Shown piece after piece: positions 45,418 to 55,052 of a stretch of DNA of 64,000 bases; within the stretch, counting starts at the first letter, position 1; each line of letters starts with the position of its first letter. The position numbers and the translations under genes were made by a program. The notes under the pieces are model-generated. The model saw only the letters and a program-made list of their open reading frames with translations. It searched no databases and was not told the DNA's origin. Source of the DNA: Clostridia bacterium (GTDB lineage Bacteria > Bacillota > Clostridia > Lachnospirales > Lachnospiraceae); contig BNZI01000003.1 in NCBI GenBank assembly GCA_026000945.1, positions 1 to 64,000 on the forward strand. The letters are read 5' to 3'.

Positions 45418-46302
45418 TTACTTCCGGAACATTTCATCATTATAGCTTAAGGTACTATCCTCTAAAGATTTCAATATCCAATAAGGATTTACACTGATCT
45501 CCTGATGGTTTTGTGTGGCAATATAAATCCCTAAGTGCAAATGTACAGCAAAATTACCTACTGTTCCCTCTGTTTTTCCGTATCCGCTGTCTCCCATAAA
45601 ACCTAAAAATTCACCTGCCAGAACTGTATCGCCTACTTTCCAGTCTCTTGCATAATTATACAAATGAGCGTAGTACAAATATGCACCACTTGGAGTACGA
45701 ATACCAATACGCCAGCCTCCTTGTTCCAACCAACCGACTTTTTCAACAATTCCATTACTCATACTCAGTACAGGATAAATACCTCTTTGGTTGATCCTCG
45801 CCATAATGTCTGTGCCTTCATGTCTTCTTTCTCCCCCATAAGTACGAACATCGTTCCATGAATTTGAATAGTCTACATCTAAATCGTTCTTTCTTTCAGA
45901 TTTTGGAATAGGGAAATAAACTAAGTCCTCTAAAATTGCCTGATAACTAGCTTTCAACAAGAGAAAACTATCTTTTTTTGTCTCTATTAATTCTTGATGA
46001 AGCTTTAAATAAGGCAGTTTATCAACTGATGTTTCCTTTGTTTTTTGTAAATCGAAATTTTCTTTTACCATATAAGTAGTCAGTACATCAAAAAAATCTA
46101 ATTGATTTTCTATTGCATAACGTTTTGTTCCCGCTAAACCGTATTTTCCAAAATTCATGCTGCGAAAATCTTCTTGTTCATTTGTTGTCATATGGAGCTG
46201 ATAATATTCAGAATAATTCAAAAAATAATGGAATAGAAGAACATTTAAACAAACAAAGAGAAAAAAAATAAGGCCCCATAAAAATTTAGAAACAATTTTC
46301 AT
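45418..46302 (-). CDS. membrane-anchored M23 metallopeptidase
   Basis: 294 aa. An N-terminal membrane segment (about 8-28) and a helical region precede a LytM/M23 domain with H161-x3-D165 (HEGTD), H213 and H254-x-H256 (HLHLG), all zinc or catalytic residues intact. A peptidoglycan endopeptidase outside the membrane; a sporulation-stage role is possible given spoIVA downstream, not shown. AAGGAGGG lies 4 nt before the ATG. Confidence 0.93.
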   Translation of the reverse strand: MKIVSKFLWGLIFFLFVCLNVLLFHYFLNYSEYYQLHMTTNEQEDFRSMNFGKYGLAGTKRYAIENQLDFFDVLTTYMVKENFDLQKTKETSVDKLPYLKLHQELIETKKDSFLLLKASYQAILEDLVYFPIPKSERKNDLDVDYSNSWNDVRTYGGERRHEGTDIMARINQRGIYPVLSMSNGIVEKVGWLEQGGWRIGIRTPSGAYLYYAHLYNYARDWKVGDTVLAGEFLGFMGDSGYGKTEGTVGNFAVHLHLGIYIATQNHQEISVNPYWILKSLEDSTLSYNDEMFRK

Positions 46303-46466
46303 TTTCCCTCCTTATGGGTTTAGGATGAATAATTGTAAGCCCTTTGTTAAACTGCCTTCATCTATATGTGAATTTTTCCAAGAAAAGAACATCACAAGCA
46401 AATGGTATGAGAAACATTTTTTGTACATAAGATAAAGAAATCAGCTTTATCGTTGGAGAAAAAAAG

Positions 46467-47387
46467 TTGAAAAAAGTAATTTATCGTTTGGCCAGTTTGT
46501 TTTTTTTATTTTTTCTATTAATTAATCCCAAATTATCAATCGAAGGAGCAAAAACAGGTTTACTCTTTTGGTTTAATATTTTAGTTCCTACTTTACTTCC
46601 CTTTTTAATTGGTTCTAATCTTATTTTATCTTTACAAGCACAAAAGTATATTACTTTTTTTCTGGAAAAACCTTTAAGATGGTTTGCTCACTTAAGTGAA
46701 AGTGGCTGTTATACTTTTTTTATTGGTTTACTTTGCGGATACCCCATGGGAGCAAAGACATGTAATGATTTACTGACCAACGGTCAATTAGAAAAAAAAG
46801 AAGCGGAATATTTACTTAGTTTTTGTAATCATGCCAGCCCTATGTTTTTATGTGGTTTTGTAATGTTTATACTACCTGTTAGCCATTCTAGACTGTTTTT
46901 GCTTGCTTATTATCTCCCTATACTATTTTTCATGTTTATCGGCAAATATGTTTATGGCATAAAAAGACCTGTGAAAATGAGCCATCATCATGCCGAAAAA
47001 ACAAACCTCACGTTTAACCTTTTGGATCAATCCATACATAATGCCCTAGAAACGATACTTAAAATTGGAGGACATATCATTTTCTTTTCCATTTTAGAAA
47101 GCTGGTTTTTACTGTTACCTATTTCACAACCTTTAGTGAAAACCTTACTGCTAGCGGGTACAGAAATGACTACTGGAATTGTATCCATTCATCAATTTTA
47201 TCCCGCAAGCACCTTAGGCGAAATACTGGCTTTAGCAGCCTGTGCTTTTGGAGGTCTATCCGGTATTAGTCAAAGTAAGGCTGTACTAAAAAATTCACAA
47301 CTATCCATTGTTCCTTATATTACTGGAAAGATCATTCATTCCCTGCTCGCTGTTTTCTTTTTCCTGATTGGCCTATCTGTCTTATAA
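46467..47387 (+). CDS. ylbJ: YlbJ-like sporulation integral membrane protein
   Basis: 306 aa with about eight membrane segments. GLLCGYPMGAKTCNDLL and SFCNHASPMFLCGFV are typical of YlbJ/nucleoside-recognition (Gate) proteins. B. subtilis YlbJ is needed for spore cortex formation. TTG start at 46467 with GGAG 9 nt upstream. Alone on the + strand between - strand genes; GTATGAG..CATAAGAT at about 46408-46433 is a weak candidate for a forespore or mother-cell promoter. Confidence 0.85.
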   Translation: MKKVIYRLASLFFLFFLLINPKLSIEGAKTGLLFWFNILVPTLLPFLIGSNLILSLQAQKYITFFLEKPLRWFAHLSESGCYTFFIGLLCGYPMGAKTCNDLLTNGQLEKKEAEYLLSFCNHASPMFLCGFVMFILPVSHSRLFLLAYYLPILFFMFIGKYVYGIKRPVKMSHHHAEKTNLTFNLLDQSIHNALETILKIGGHIIFFSILESWFLLLPISQPLVKTLLLAGTEMTTGIVSIHQFYPASTLGEILALAACAFGGLSGISQSKAVLKNSQLSIVPYITGKIIHSLLAVFFFLIGLSVL

Positions 47388-47528
47388 TCATGCACTTCTA
47401 GAAAAAAGTACGATGACTATTTGAACAGGTTCTAAACAGCAAATAGTTATATCCGTATAATATTTAAGCCAGAAGAGATAGGAGTTTACTGCAAACTAAA
47501 ACTTACCATGAAATCTTGCACAATTCCT

Positions 47529-48125
47529 CTACTCTTCGATTGAGGGGGGCTGATGAGACTCTACATTGAGTTCCTGCCGATTATGTACAATAAGTTCATG
47601 GCTAGAGCTAAGAGAAGCAAAACAAGATTCAAAGCGATCTTTTGCTTCTGTCAAGGTATTTTCTAAAATGGTTTGAATGGATGACAGCATATCATCGGTA
47701 TACTGAATCGTAGCAAAGCGGATTTGCTCCGCTTCTTCGTCTGCCACATCTAGAATTTCTCGAGCCTTATTTTGAGCAATTTCTACGAGTTCCTGACCTT
47801 TTTTCTGCGCTTCATCCAAAATTTCATTGGCTTGACTGTATGCCTTTTGCATAATCTCATGCTCATTGATTAACTCATGTGTATGCGCTGTAGCTTCTCG
47901 CACAATCGTATTGGCCTGCCTTTTGGCATCTGTCAAAATTGCCTCCTGATTGCTCACAATTTTTTGGTATTTTTTGATTTCTTCCGGGGCACGCAGGCGC
48001 AACTCTTCCAGTAACTCTTCCAATTCTTCTTTGATAACAATAATTTTTGTACTGGATAAAGGATAATACTTACAATTATCTAGATACTCCTCAATTTCAC
48101 TGATTAATTCTTCAATTTTGCTCAT
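47529..48125 (-). CDS. coiled-coil protein coupled to coaD
   Basis: 198 aa, almost entirely charged helical heptads (about 35-150; AKRQANTIVREATAHTHELI, EAEQIRFA), resembling ATP synthase b / V-type H subunits or DivIVA-like proteins only in composition. No membrane segment. Its ATG overlaps the coaD stop (ATGA), so it is translationally coupled. Function unknown; a cell-division or scaffold role is a guess. Confidence 0.8.
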   Translation of the reverse strand: MSKIEELISEIEEYLDNCKYYPLSSTKIIVIKEELEELLEELRLRAPEEIKKYQKIVSNQEAILTDAKRQANTIVREATAHTHELINEHEIMQKAYSQANEILDEAQKKGQELVEIAQNKAREILDVADEEAEQIRFATIQYTDDMLSSIQTILENTLTEAKDRFESCFASLSSSHELIVHNRQELNVESHQPPSIEE

Positions 48126-48601
48126 ACTTGATATACATCCTTTAAACGTTTTTCTACAATTTCAGGTACAAAAGCTTGAATGTTTCCCCCTAATCTTGCT
48201 ACTTCCTTTACGGTAGTTGAACTTAAATAAGCATAAGCCAAGTTGGTAGTCAAAAAAATTGTATCTATTTCTGATGAAAGTACCCTATTTGTTTGTGCCA
48301 ATTGCATTTCATATTCTAAATCTGTGATTGCACGTAAACCGCGAATCACTACACGAGCTTCGCATTTTTTTACAAAATCTACTAATAATCCGTCAAAAGC
48401 TACTACTTTCACTGTCGGAAAATTCTTGGTCACTTCCCGAATCATCTCCATTCGCTCTGCCGCTGTAAATAAAGGTTTTTTTGCGCGATTATGTAAAACT
48501 CCCACGATCACTTCATCAAAAATCGCGCAAGACCTTTCAATAAGATCTAAATGACCTAAAGTAATGGGATCAAAACTTCCCGGATAAATTGCTCTTTTCA
48601 T
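48122..48601 (-). CDS. coaD: pantetheine-phosphate adenylyltransferase
   Basis: Penultimate step of CoA synthesis. 159 aa from the ATG at 48601, which shares its A with the rsmD TGA (TGATG). PGSFDPITLGHLDLIERS and the ISSTTVKE-equivalent YLSSTTVKEVA are intact. Part of the rsmD-coaD-coiled-coil operon. Confidence 0.97.
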   Translation of the reverse strand: MKRAIYPGSFDPITLGHLDLIERSCAIFDEVIVGVLHNRAKKPLFTAAERMEMIREVTKNFPTVKVVAFDGLLVDFVKKCEARVVIRGLRAITDLEYEMQLAQTNRVLSSEIDTIFLTTNLAYAYLSSTTVKEVARLGGNIQAFVPEIVEKRLKDVYQV

Positions 48602-49188
48602 CACTCATTTCCTCCGGCAAAAAGTCTATTCTGGTCTTTTGCTAAAAACACGTGCTTATTATTTTTATAAATTTTTTCTTTTAAAATCGACAGACCTAAA
48701 CCACCCACATAAGAAAAATCCGTATGTTTTTCTGCTTCTACGATAATCTGCGTACGAACGGAAAGAAAAGAAGCCTTTGCCAAAATAGCCAAAACTTCCT
48801 TTTCTATTTCCTTGCCATAAGGAGGATCTAAAAAAACAATATCAAAAACTTTTGCTTTTTTTTGTTCTAAACGTTTTAAGGCAAAAAAAACATTTTCTTC
48901 ATAAACCTCAGCTTTATCTTGTAAACGTGTATACGCTAAATTCTCCCGAATACATAAACAAGCCGGTTTATACTGATCAACAAAAACGCAAAAATTTGCA
49001 CCACGACTCAATGCCTCTATGCCTATTCCTCCGCTTCCAGCAAATAAATCCAAAATTCCTGCCTGTGGAATGTCATATTGTATTACATTAAACAGCGTTT
49101 CTTTTATCCGATCTGAAGTCGGTCGCACTTCCATACCGGAAACGGTTTTCAGCGGCATTCGTTTAGCTGTACCAGAAATCACTCTCAT
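48601..49188 (-). CDS. rsmD: 16S rRNA (guanine966-N2)-methyltransferase
   Basis: 195 aa from the ATG at 49188 (AGGAG 7 nt upstream); the frame to 49242 adds 18 residues. SAM motif DLFAGSGGIGIEALSRG and catalytic DPPY are present. First gene of a coupled rsmD-coaD-coiled-coil operon. Confidence 0.96.
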   Translation of the reverse strand: MRVISGTAKRMPLKTVSGMEVRPTSDRIKETLFNVIQYDIPQAGILDLFAGSGGIGIEALSRGANFCVFVDQYKPACLCIRENLAYTRLQDKAEVYEENVFFALKRLEQKKAKVFDIVFLDPPYGKEIEKEVLAILAKASFLSVRTQIIVEAEKHTDFSYVGGLGLSILKEKIYKNNKHVFLAKDQNRLFAGGNE

Positions 49189-49479
49189 TACTCTTCTCCT
49201 ATAATTGTTCTTCATTATAATATACTTTAACTCAAGAAGCAAGACTAGGCTTTGATGATTTGATTTTTGGGGTATAATCAGTATTTACGAATATGCCATC
49301 ATTCATACTTCGACATTTTTTGTTTGATGACTTTTAACGATAATGAAAGGGTCATCCCACTTACCCATCAAACCCTATTATATTGCAGACTACACTCCTC
49401 AATAGTCTGCACCAAGTGTAAACTGTTGTTTCTCTATGCCGGCAAGAAGTAGATGCATACCTACTCACACCAAATGCTT
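49189..49479. other. intergenic region upstream of rsmD
   Basis: 291 bp; contains TGCAGACT (49384-49391) / AGTCTGCA (49404-49411), an 8-bp inverted repeat likely ending the EFR1 transcript. No gene seen. Confidence 0.45.
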
Positions 49480-49671
49480 CTATTTTGGCTGTTTAATAAA
49501 TTTTGAAAAGACGTTATCGTACAATTTAAAACTTATACGAAGCATCGTTTTTCGGGTGGAACTAGATTTGCAGTATGGTTTCCCACGATGAAACTCAGAA
49601 CATTTTTTGCAATCTCCCCACATTTCGCAAGTTGTGTGTGTACAAACACAATTAGCATTTTCCTTTTTCAT
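49480..49671 (-). CDS. small Cys-rich protein coupled to EFR1
   Basis: 63 aa with six Cys in the first half (CVCTHTTC, then WGDCKKCSEFHRGKPYC), suggesting a metal or Fe-S site. AAAGGAAG lies 7 nt before the ATG, which overlaps the EFR1 stop by 4 nt. Its coupling to a flavodoxin/ferredoxin suggests an electron-transfer or metal partner. No family recognised. Confidence 0.7.
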   Translation of the reverse strand: MKKENANCVCTHTTCEMWGDCKKCSEFHRGKPYCKSSSTRKTMLRISFKLYDNVFSKFIKQPK

Positions 49672-50438
49672 CGTAATTCTTCCTTTCTCATCAAATCTTT
49701 TACACTAATATCCGGATGGTGATAACGCTCGCGCTGTTTTGTCTTGTCACGATAATTTATGGCTTTTTGCGGACACCATTGCAAACAAGCTAGACACTGC
49801 TCGCAATGGTCGCCAAATTTTGGTTTACCATCTTTGATTTTAATATTGCGTACCGAACATATTTTAGCGCACAATCCACAGGAGGTACAATCATCGCTGA
49901 CATGATATTTAAGCACAGTTTTGCGAACTCCACACCTAAATATCCACGAAGGTAACGACATAAGCGGATTCAACTTCCCACAAGGACGACTCTCTCTATC
50001 ACGGATTGAAACAGCAATTTTAGAAAGTTTTTTGGCAGCAACGGCGTTTACACTATCTACGTTTTCCGATCTACTGTACCGCAAAATATAGTTTGAACCC
50101 ATCTGCAAGACCGTCCCATAATCCAAGCCTTGTCCCATCGGCGTTAGTAATGCATTGATTTGTTTCAGCCCATTCCATTCGCCTCCACCATATGTCGCAA
50201 CAGCAAACAAATATACACTTTTTGGAATTTTAAGCGATTTTACAAAATCTTTAACAATAAGCGGAATGCCGCCGAAATAGATGGGGTAGATGAATCCAAT
50301 ACGCTCGTAATCGAATAAATCCACACCAAAATGGTCAGGAATAGCTGCGAGTTTCGTGTCACCAAGCACCGCCGCAATTTCCCTTGCAGCTTTCAGACTA
50401 TTTCCTGTTCCAGTGAAATAAAAGATAATGTTCATCAT
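49668..50438 (-). CDS. EFR1-type flavodoxin/4Fe-4S ferredoxin fusion
   Basis: 256 aa. N-terminal flavodoxin-like domain (FYFTGTGNSLKAARE, FMN loop) and a C-terminal ferredoxin-like domain with CTSCGLCAKIC and CEQCLACLQWCP, two 4Fe-4S sites. Cytoplasmic electron carrier of the EFR1 family common in Clostridia. Base composition looks slightly more GC-rich than neighbours, compatible with transfer. No SD stands out before the tandem ATGs. Confidence 0.9.
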   Translation of the reverse strand: MMNIIFYFTGTGNSLKAAREIAAVLGDTKLAAIPDHFGVDLFDYERIGFIYPIYFGGIPLIVKDFVKSLKIPKSVYLFAVATYGGGEWNGLKQINALLTPMGQGLDYGTVLQMGSNYILRYSRSENVDSVNAVAAKKLSKIAVSIRDRESRPCGKLNPLMSLPSWIFRCGVRKTVLKYHVSDDCTSCGLCAKICSVRNIKIKDGKPKFGDHCEQCLACLQWCPQKAINYRDKTKQRERYHHPDISVKDLMRKEELR

Positions 50439-50567
50439 ACTTCCTCTCGCTTTTTCTGGATAAATACCGAATCATTTTTCACCTAGCTTCTTTTGTTGTC
50501 ATTCACTTGTTTTTCGTTACTATTATTGTTTGTCAATCGTTGATTATTTTTATTTATCCAAGCAATA

Positions 50568-52022
50568 TTACAGATTTCCCAAAACCTGTGCTTTTCTTTG
50601 AATCATTTCTTCTATTCGAGCAATATAATGCCCAACATCTTTTACATTCTCTAAACGCTGTATACGATTTTCAGGAAAAAATACTAATTTTGTGCTTGCG
50701 CCAGCTCCTGCTGCTAAAATAGAGTGTTTCTCTTCCATAATCAGCATGTTGTAAAAGCTTTCTTTTCCTTTTTTGCTGTAACCCACATTTTCTAGGTTAC
50801 CTTCCATATTTTTTTGTCTATATAAATAGTACGGATGACAGTCCATCTCTTGCATCGCTTGATGAACCATTTGCATGGTTTTTTCACTATGATGCATTTG
50901 CCAATCCTGAAATTGATTTAAGTAAGTCTGCCCGATGGTCAAAATAGAAGCTCTTTTCCATGCCAAAGAATGTATAGTTACACTATCTGGATTCATTTTC
51001 TTGCATTCCGACATGCTATAAGCAATATCTTCTATGCTTTCATTTGGTAATCCCAAAATAAAATCCATATTAATTTGCTCAAATCCACATTTTTTAGCTA
51101 AAAAATAACTGTCATAAATTTCTTGTACCGAATGTTTACGACCGATTAATTGCAAGGTTTCTTCCTTCATGCTTTGCGGATTAATCGATAAGCGATTTAC
51201 TCCATATTTTTTTAATACAAGCAATTTTTCTTCGTTAATGGTATCCGGTCTGCCCGCTTCCACACAAAATTCCTTCACTTCTTCAAAAGGAAAAAGCTCT
51301 CTGATTTTTTGGCATAGCAATTCCAAGTATTGGGCAGAAACAGAAGTCGGCGTACCCCCACCTACATAAACACTATAAAGCTTTTTATGACGGAATTTTT
51401 GGGCAATGTATTCTAATTCTTGAATCAAGCAAGAAAAATACTCCTCTAGGCGTTTTTCCCACTGTAAAATCAAATATGCCGGAAAGGAACAGTAAAAACA
51501 GCGACTAGGACAAAAAGGAATAGAAATATACAAACTATAACTATTTTCTAAATCCAAAAATTTTAAAATATCCCATTCCGTTTTTGCTGTTTGTGTACAA
51601 AGCTTGCTTTTTTCTTTCGAAGCGAAGTATTCCTTCTGCAAATGTAAAACGATTTCTTCTTCCGAAAAACCTCTTTCCCACAAGGCATAAGCAATTTTGC
51701 TCGGACGTATCCCAGTCAAACTTCCCCAAGGAAGTGTTTTATTTGTATATTCTTGTAGTACCAGGTATAAAGCTCTCTTAATCTCATTTTTACGGGTTAA
51801 GGCATCTCCATCCAAAGATATATCATATTTCCATTTCTTTTCTTTTTGCAAAACAAAGCTTACTCCACTTTGTTCAATTCCTATTTCTAAGTGTAAATCA
51901 TTTTTTTCTACTTTTTCCGGCATATTTTCTGTACATACGATCTTTTCTTTTGGAAAAAAAGCCATGAGCAATGCTCGTATTTCCTCTACCAGCTTATCTT
52001 GCTTCATTACGATAATAATCAT
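50568..52022 (-). CDS. hemZ: oxygen-independent coproporphyrinogen dehydrogenase-like radical SAM protein HemZ
   Basis: 484 aa radical-SAM protein of the HemN/HemZ type. Cluster CPSRCFYC, VYVGGGTPT and RLSINPQSMKEETLQLIGR are intact, with a HemZ-type N-terminal domain (about 1-160). Converts coproporphyrinogen III, or is a heme chaperone or methyltransferase in some relatives. SD is weak; the ATG at 52007 (Met6) is an alternative start. No other heme genes in the window. Confidence 0.88.
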   Translation of the reverse strand: MIIIVMKQDKLVEEIRALLMAFFPKEKIVCTENMPEKVEKNDLHLEIGIEQSGVSFVLQKEKKWKYDISLDGDALTRKNEIKRALYLVLQEYTNKTLPWGSLTGIRPSKIAYALWERGFSEEEIVLHLQKEYFASKEKSKLCTQTAKTEWDILKFLDLENSYSLYISIPFCPSRCFYCSFPAYLILQWEKRLEEYFSCLIQELEYIAQKFRHKKLYSVYVGGGTPTSVSAQYLELLCQKIRELFPFEEVKEFCVEAGRPDTINEEKLLVLKKYGVNRLSINPQSMKEETLQLIGRKHSVQEIYDSYFLAKKCGFEQINMDFILGLPNESIEDIAYSMSECKKMNPDSVTIHSLAWKRASILTIGQTYLNQFQDWQMHHSEKTMQMVHQAMQEMDCHPYYLYRQKNMEGNLENVGYSKKGKESFYNMLIMEEKHSILAAGAGASTKLVFFPENRIQRLENVKDVGHYIARIEEMIQRKAQVLGNL

Positions 52023-52044
52023 AAATTCTTTTTAACAGAGTGTA

Positions 52045-52689
52045 TTAAAACTCCGTTCCTCCAACTGTTTTTACATCTTTACCATAGCGTACAATTGCCA
52101 AGACAGCCGCTTCTAATCCTTTGACAATATCGCTCAAAGACATAGACGGCACAGGACTAGGACGATTTACCACCTGTTCCGGAATAAAAGGTACATGGAT
52201 AAATCCACCTCTTATCTTAGGATAGCTTTTTTCTAGATGGTACAACACACCATACATCAAATGATTGCACACAAAAGTACCTGCCGTATTGGACACACTA
52301 GAGGGCAAACCTGTTTCTTTTATTTGCAATACCATTGCTTTAATTGGAAGCGTAGAAAAATAGGCAGACGCACCGTTCTCATAAATTGGCTGATCAATAG
52401 GTTGATTACCTTTATTATCTTGAATGCGAGCATCATTTACATTAATTGCTACACGCTCCGGAGTCAATTCAAAACGTCCTCCCGCTTGCCCTACACAAAG
52501 TACGGCATCCGGTTTTTCTTTCTCTATCGCCGAAACTACCACTTGTATAGACTCATCAAATACGGTAGGTACTTCTAATTTCGTAATGTCTGCCCCTTCT
52601 AGCTCATCCGGTAAAAGCTTTACCGCTTCTAAAGCCGGATTGACGGAATCTCCTCCAAAAGGATCAAAGGCTGTCAATAATACTTTCAT
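52045..52689 (-). CDS. pcp: pyroglutamyl-peptidase I
   Basis: Cysteine peptidase (C15) removing N-terminal pyroglutamate from peptides. 214 aa. The catalytic C141 (TFVCNHLMY), H165 (IHVPFIPEQ) and the E78 segment ([11 protein letters not shown]) are intact. AAGGAG lies 5 nt before the ATG. Follows DUF969-DUF979 on the same strand, with a family A element between. Confidence 0.96.
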   Translation of the reverse strand: MKVLLTAFDPFGGDSVNPALEAVKLLPDELEGADITKLEVPTVFDESIQVVVSAIEKEKPDAVLCVGQAGGRFELTPERVAINVNDARIQDNKGNQPIDQPIYENGASAYFSTLPIKAMVLQIKETGLPSSVSNTAGTFVCNHLMYGVLYHLEKSYPKIRGGFIHVPFIPEQVVNRPSPVPSMSLSDIVKGLEAAVLAIVRYGKDVKTVGGTEF

Positions 52690-52718
52690 TTTTCTCCTTA
52701 TCTACTACCTAGGGTGTG

Positions 52719-53020
52719 TTCACACTACCGGGAGAGATCTATTTTTTGTAGATTTTGTGCTATTCTTTGTTTAGATCTTATTTAGTATCTCACTTACGAG
52801 AGAATATTGGTCTATTTTTCCTCCTACAGTACCTAAATCCCTTGAAATATTTCCAATATGTCAGAAAAAAACTATCCTCAACATTCTCCTCGCTCAAAAA
52901 TGTAAAACAAACTCTTTATTTTCTTGAAATACGCACCGTATGTCTACAAAAATTTGCCTTGCGGGGCGGAAAATCTACACAAAATCTGGACATTTCAGAT
53001 AATGTGAACACACCTTAGTA
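52719..53020. mobile_element. family A MITE-like element, complete copy
   Basis: About 300 bp with TIRs CTAGGGTGTGTTCACACTA and (inverted) AATGTGAACACACCTTAG. Left arm, core (CCCTTGAAATATTTCCAATA; CATTCTCCTCGCTCAAAAAT) and right arm (AAATTTGCCTTGCGGGGCGG) are all present. Lies between pcp and DUF979. Confidence 0.85.
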
Positions 53021-53063
53021 ACTTATCTCATCAGCGAAAGTAAATGAGATGCAACAAGCTTCT

Positions 53064-54002
53064 TTAAAAAGCCAAAAAATACATCAATGCTACATGAACC
53101 ACTAACATGGTAATGGCAACAGGCACTTGAGCTTTAATAATCATATACTTATTTTTTGTTTCCAACAAAGCCGCTGGCATAATATTGAAATTTGCAGCCA
53201 TAGGAGTGAGCAAAGTACCGCAATATCCTGCTGTCAAACCCAATGCACCTACAACCACTGGATTTGCTCCTTGTGCAATTAAAAAAGGAATTCCTATACC
53301 CACAGTGATTACAGAAAAAGCTGCAAAACCATTCCCCATAATTACTGTAAATAATGCCATACCCACACAATACGCAATCACGGCAGCCAAACGGTTTCCC
53401 TCAGGAATAATTGCCGAAACACTGCCCGAAACAATATTGCCTATTCCCGCTACGGTAAATACTGCCCCCAAAGCTGCCAAAAGCTGAGGCAAAATACCTG
53501 TAGGCCCTACACTGTCCATCAGCCTTACCCCATCCTTGACTGCAAGATTTGGCTTTGCTTTGGTAACAAAAAAAGCAATCACCAAAGCAATCGTTGCTGA
53601 AATTCCAATCGCATTATTTGCCCCTAAAGCAGGTAAAAGTGTTGCAACAACTAAAGCAAAAATGGCTAAACCTAAAGCAGGAATAAAGACTTTATTGCCT
53701 AAGCGATTCGCATTTTCTCGACTTTCTTCCGGTGTAGGCACATCACTTTTGCTCAGTTTTACTTGACCTTGTGCGCTTAAACAAGCAATCAGTATAATAG
53801 CAATTCCACTTATCCAATGCGGAATATAAGGACCAAAAATAAAGGTAAGAGCTAGCAAAAACCAAAAAACGGCTGTTCCGACTCTGGTTTCTAGCTGAGT
53901 ATCTTCTAGAGCTTTCAAACCTACTAAAATAAAAATAATTCCAATGATTGAAAAATAGATTTCTGCAATAAACTCAGAGACACCTGCAACCTGCAACATC
54001 AT
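53064..54002 (-). CDS. DUF979 membrane protein (probable permease subunit)
   Basis: 312 aa with about nine membrane segments. MGNGFAAFSVITVGIGIPF and GYCGTLLTPMAANFNIMP are DUF979 hallmarks. DUF969/DUF979 pairs cluster with pcp or 5-oxoprolinase genes and are proposed to move pyroglutamate or related peptides; direct proof is lacking. Starts at tandem ATGs (54002/53999) overlapping the DUF969 stop. Confidence 0.92.
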   Translation of the reverse strand: MMLQVAGVSEFIAEIYFSIIGIIFILVGLKALEDTQLETRVGTAVFWFLLALTFIFGPYIPHWISGIAIILIACLSAQGQVKLSKSDVPTPEESRENANRLGNKVFIPALGLAIFALVVATLLPALGANNAIGISATIALVIAFFVTKAKPNLAVKDGVRLMDSVGPTGILPQLLAALGAVFTVAGIGNIVSGSVSAIIPEGNRLAAVIAYCVGMALFTVIMGNGFAAFSVITVGIGIPFLIAQGANPVVVGALGLTAGYCGTLLTPMAANFNIMPAALLETKNKYMIIKAQVPVAITMLVVHVALMYFLAF

Positions 54003-54700
54003 TCTTTTTCCTCCTGATTATCTTTATTTCCTATCTTTTTTAATTGATAGTCCAGAAAATAATTATGTACAGCTCCTACCAAAACGGCAATGATGCAAAC
54101 TGGAATAGACATTTTTGCTATATCCAAAGCCGTGACCGCAAATCCTTGTTCCGACAAAGTAGAAACAATCAATAAAGTTCCCGAAGCTCCCATAAAGCAG
54201 TTTTGGGAAAAGAAATTACCAAAGTTTTCGCTAGCAGCACTGTAGCCCTTGATATATTCTTCCGCTTTTTTATCTTCTTTACCATATTTTGCTACAAACG
54301 CCGCCTGTACCATAGGATTAATCAGCGGACGCACAAATTGCGGATGACCCCCAAGCCGCAAAGAAGCCGCCCCTGCAATGGAACGAATAACTTGGTATAG
54401 CGTCAACAAAAAACCTGATGTAGCATTTTTTAAACGTTTAATTAAATCTACCGCCTTTTCTTTGAGTCCATAACGCTCACAAAGACCGATAACCGGCAAA
54501 GTTAAAACAAATAGCGTAGCTACCCTTTGTGAAATGAAAGATTTCCCTAAAATATTTAAAATATCCATCAGGGTCATATTGGAGACCAAGCCAGTTACCA
54601 CACCCGCCAATACGACTGTAGCAATCGTATCCACTTTGAAGACAAAACCCAGCACCACAATCAATACTCCCAATAGTGGCAAATAATCAAATAAACCCAT
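53999..54700 (-). CDS. DUF969 membrane protein (probable permease subunit)
   Basis: 233 aa from the ATG at 54700 (AAGGAGGGG upstream); the frame to 54721 is not used. About six membrane segments; AASLRLGGHPQFVRPLINPM and SENFGNFFSQNCFMGASG are family blocks. Translationally coupled to DUF979, with pcp downstream. Confidence 0.92.
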   Translation of the reverse strand: MGLFDYLPLLGVLIVVLGFVFKVDTIATVVLAGVVTGLVSNMTLMDILNILGKSFISQRVATLFVLTLPVIGLCERYGLKEKAVDLIKRLKNATSGFLLTLYQVIRSIAGAASLRLGGHPQFVRPLINPMVQAAFVAKYGKEDKKAEEYIKGYSAASENFGNFFSQNCFMGASGTLLIVSTLSEQGFAVTALDIAKMSIPVCIIAVLVGAVHNYFLDYQLKKIGNKDNQEEKE

Positions 54701-54772
54701 ATTTCCCCTCCTTATTTTCACTAAGAACCTATTTTCTATTTTCTAACGAGTAGCATTTTATGTATCATTTTT

Positions 54773-55039
54773 CTAGACGCATGCTGACACTAGCCGGAAT
54801 GCTCGGATTTTGAGTAGATTTTCATTAGGCAAGGCAGATTTTTGTAAACATACACACGTATTTCAAGAAAATTTAAGAGTTTGTTCATGATCTTAGAGTG
54901 AAAAGAATTTTGTGCATAGTATTTCCTACATGAAAAGATGTGTCAGGAATACTAGCGTATTTCAAGAAATCTTCCACCTAGGAGGAAAATAGACTGAATA
55001 TTCTCCCATTATATGAAAAAAGTTGGAGTATAACCTAGA
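54773..55039. mobile_element. family A element, inverted, degenerate ends
   Basis: Begins CTAGACGCATGCTGACACTAG, has AGTAGATTTTCATTAGGCAA, GTATTTCAAG and a core (ATTTCAAGAAATCTTCCACC, GGAGGAAAATAGACTGAATA), and ends ATAACCTAG. Orientation is opposite to the copy at 52719. Upstream of DUF969. Confidence 0.7.
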
Positions 55040-55052
55040 TTATTTTATCAAT

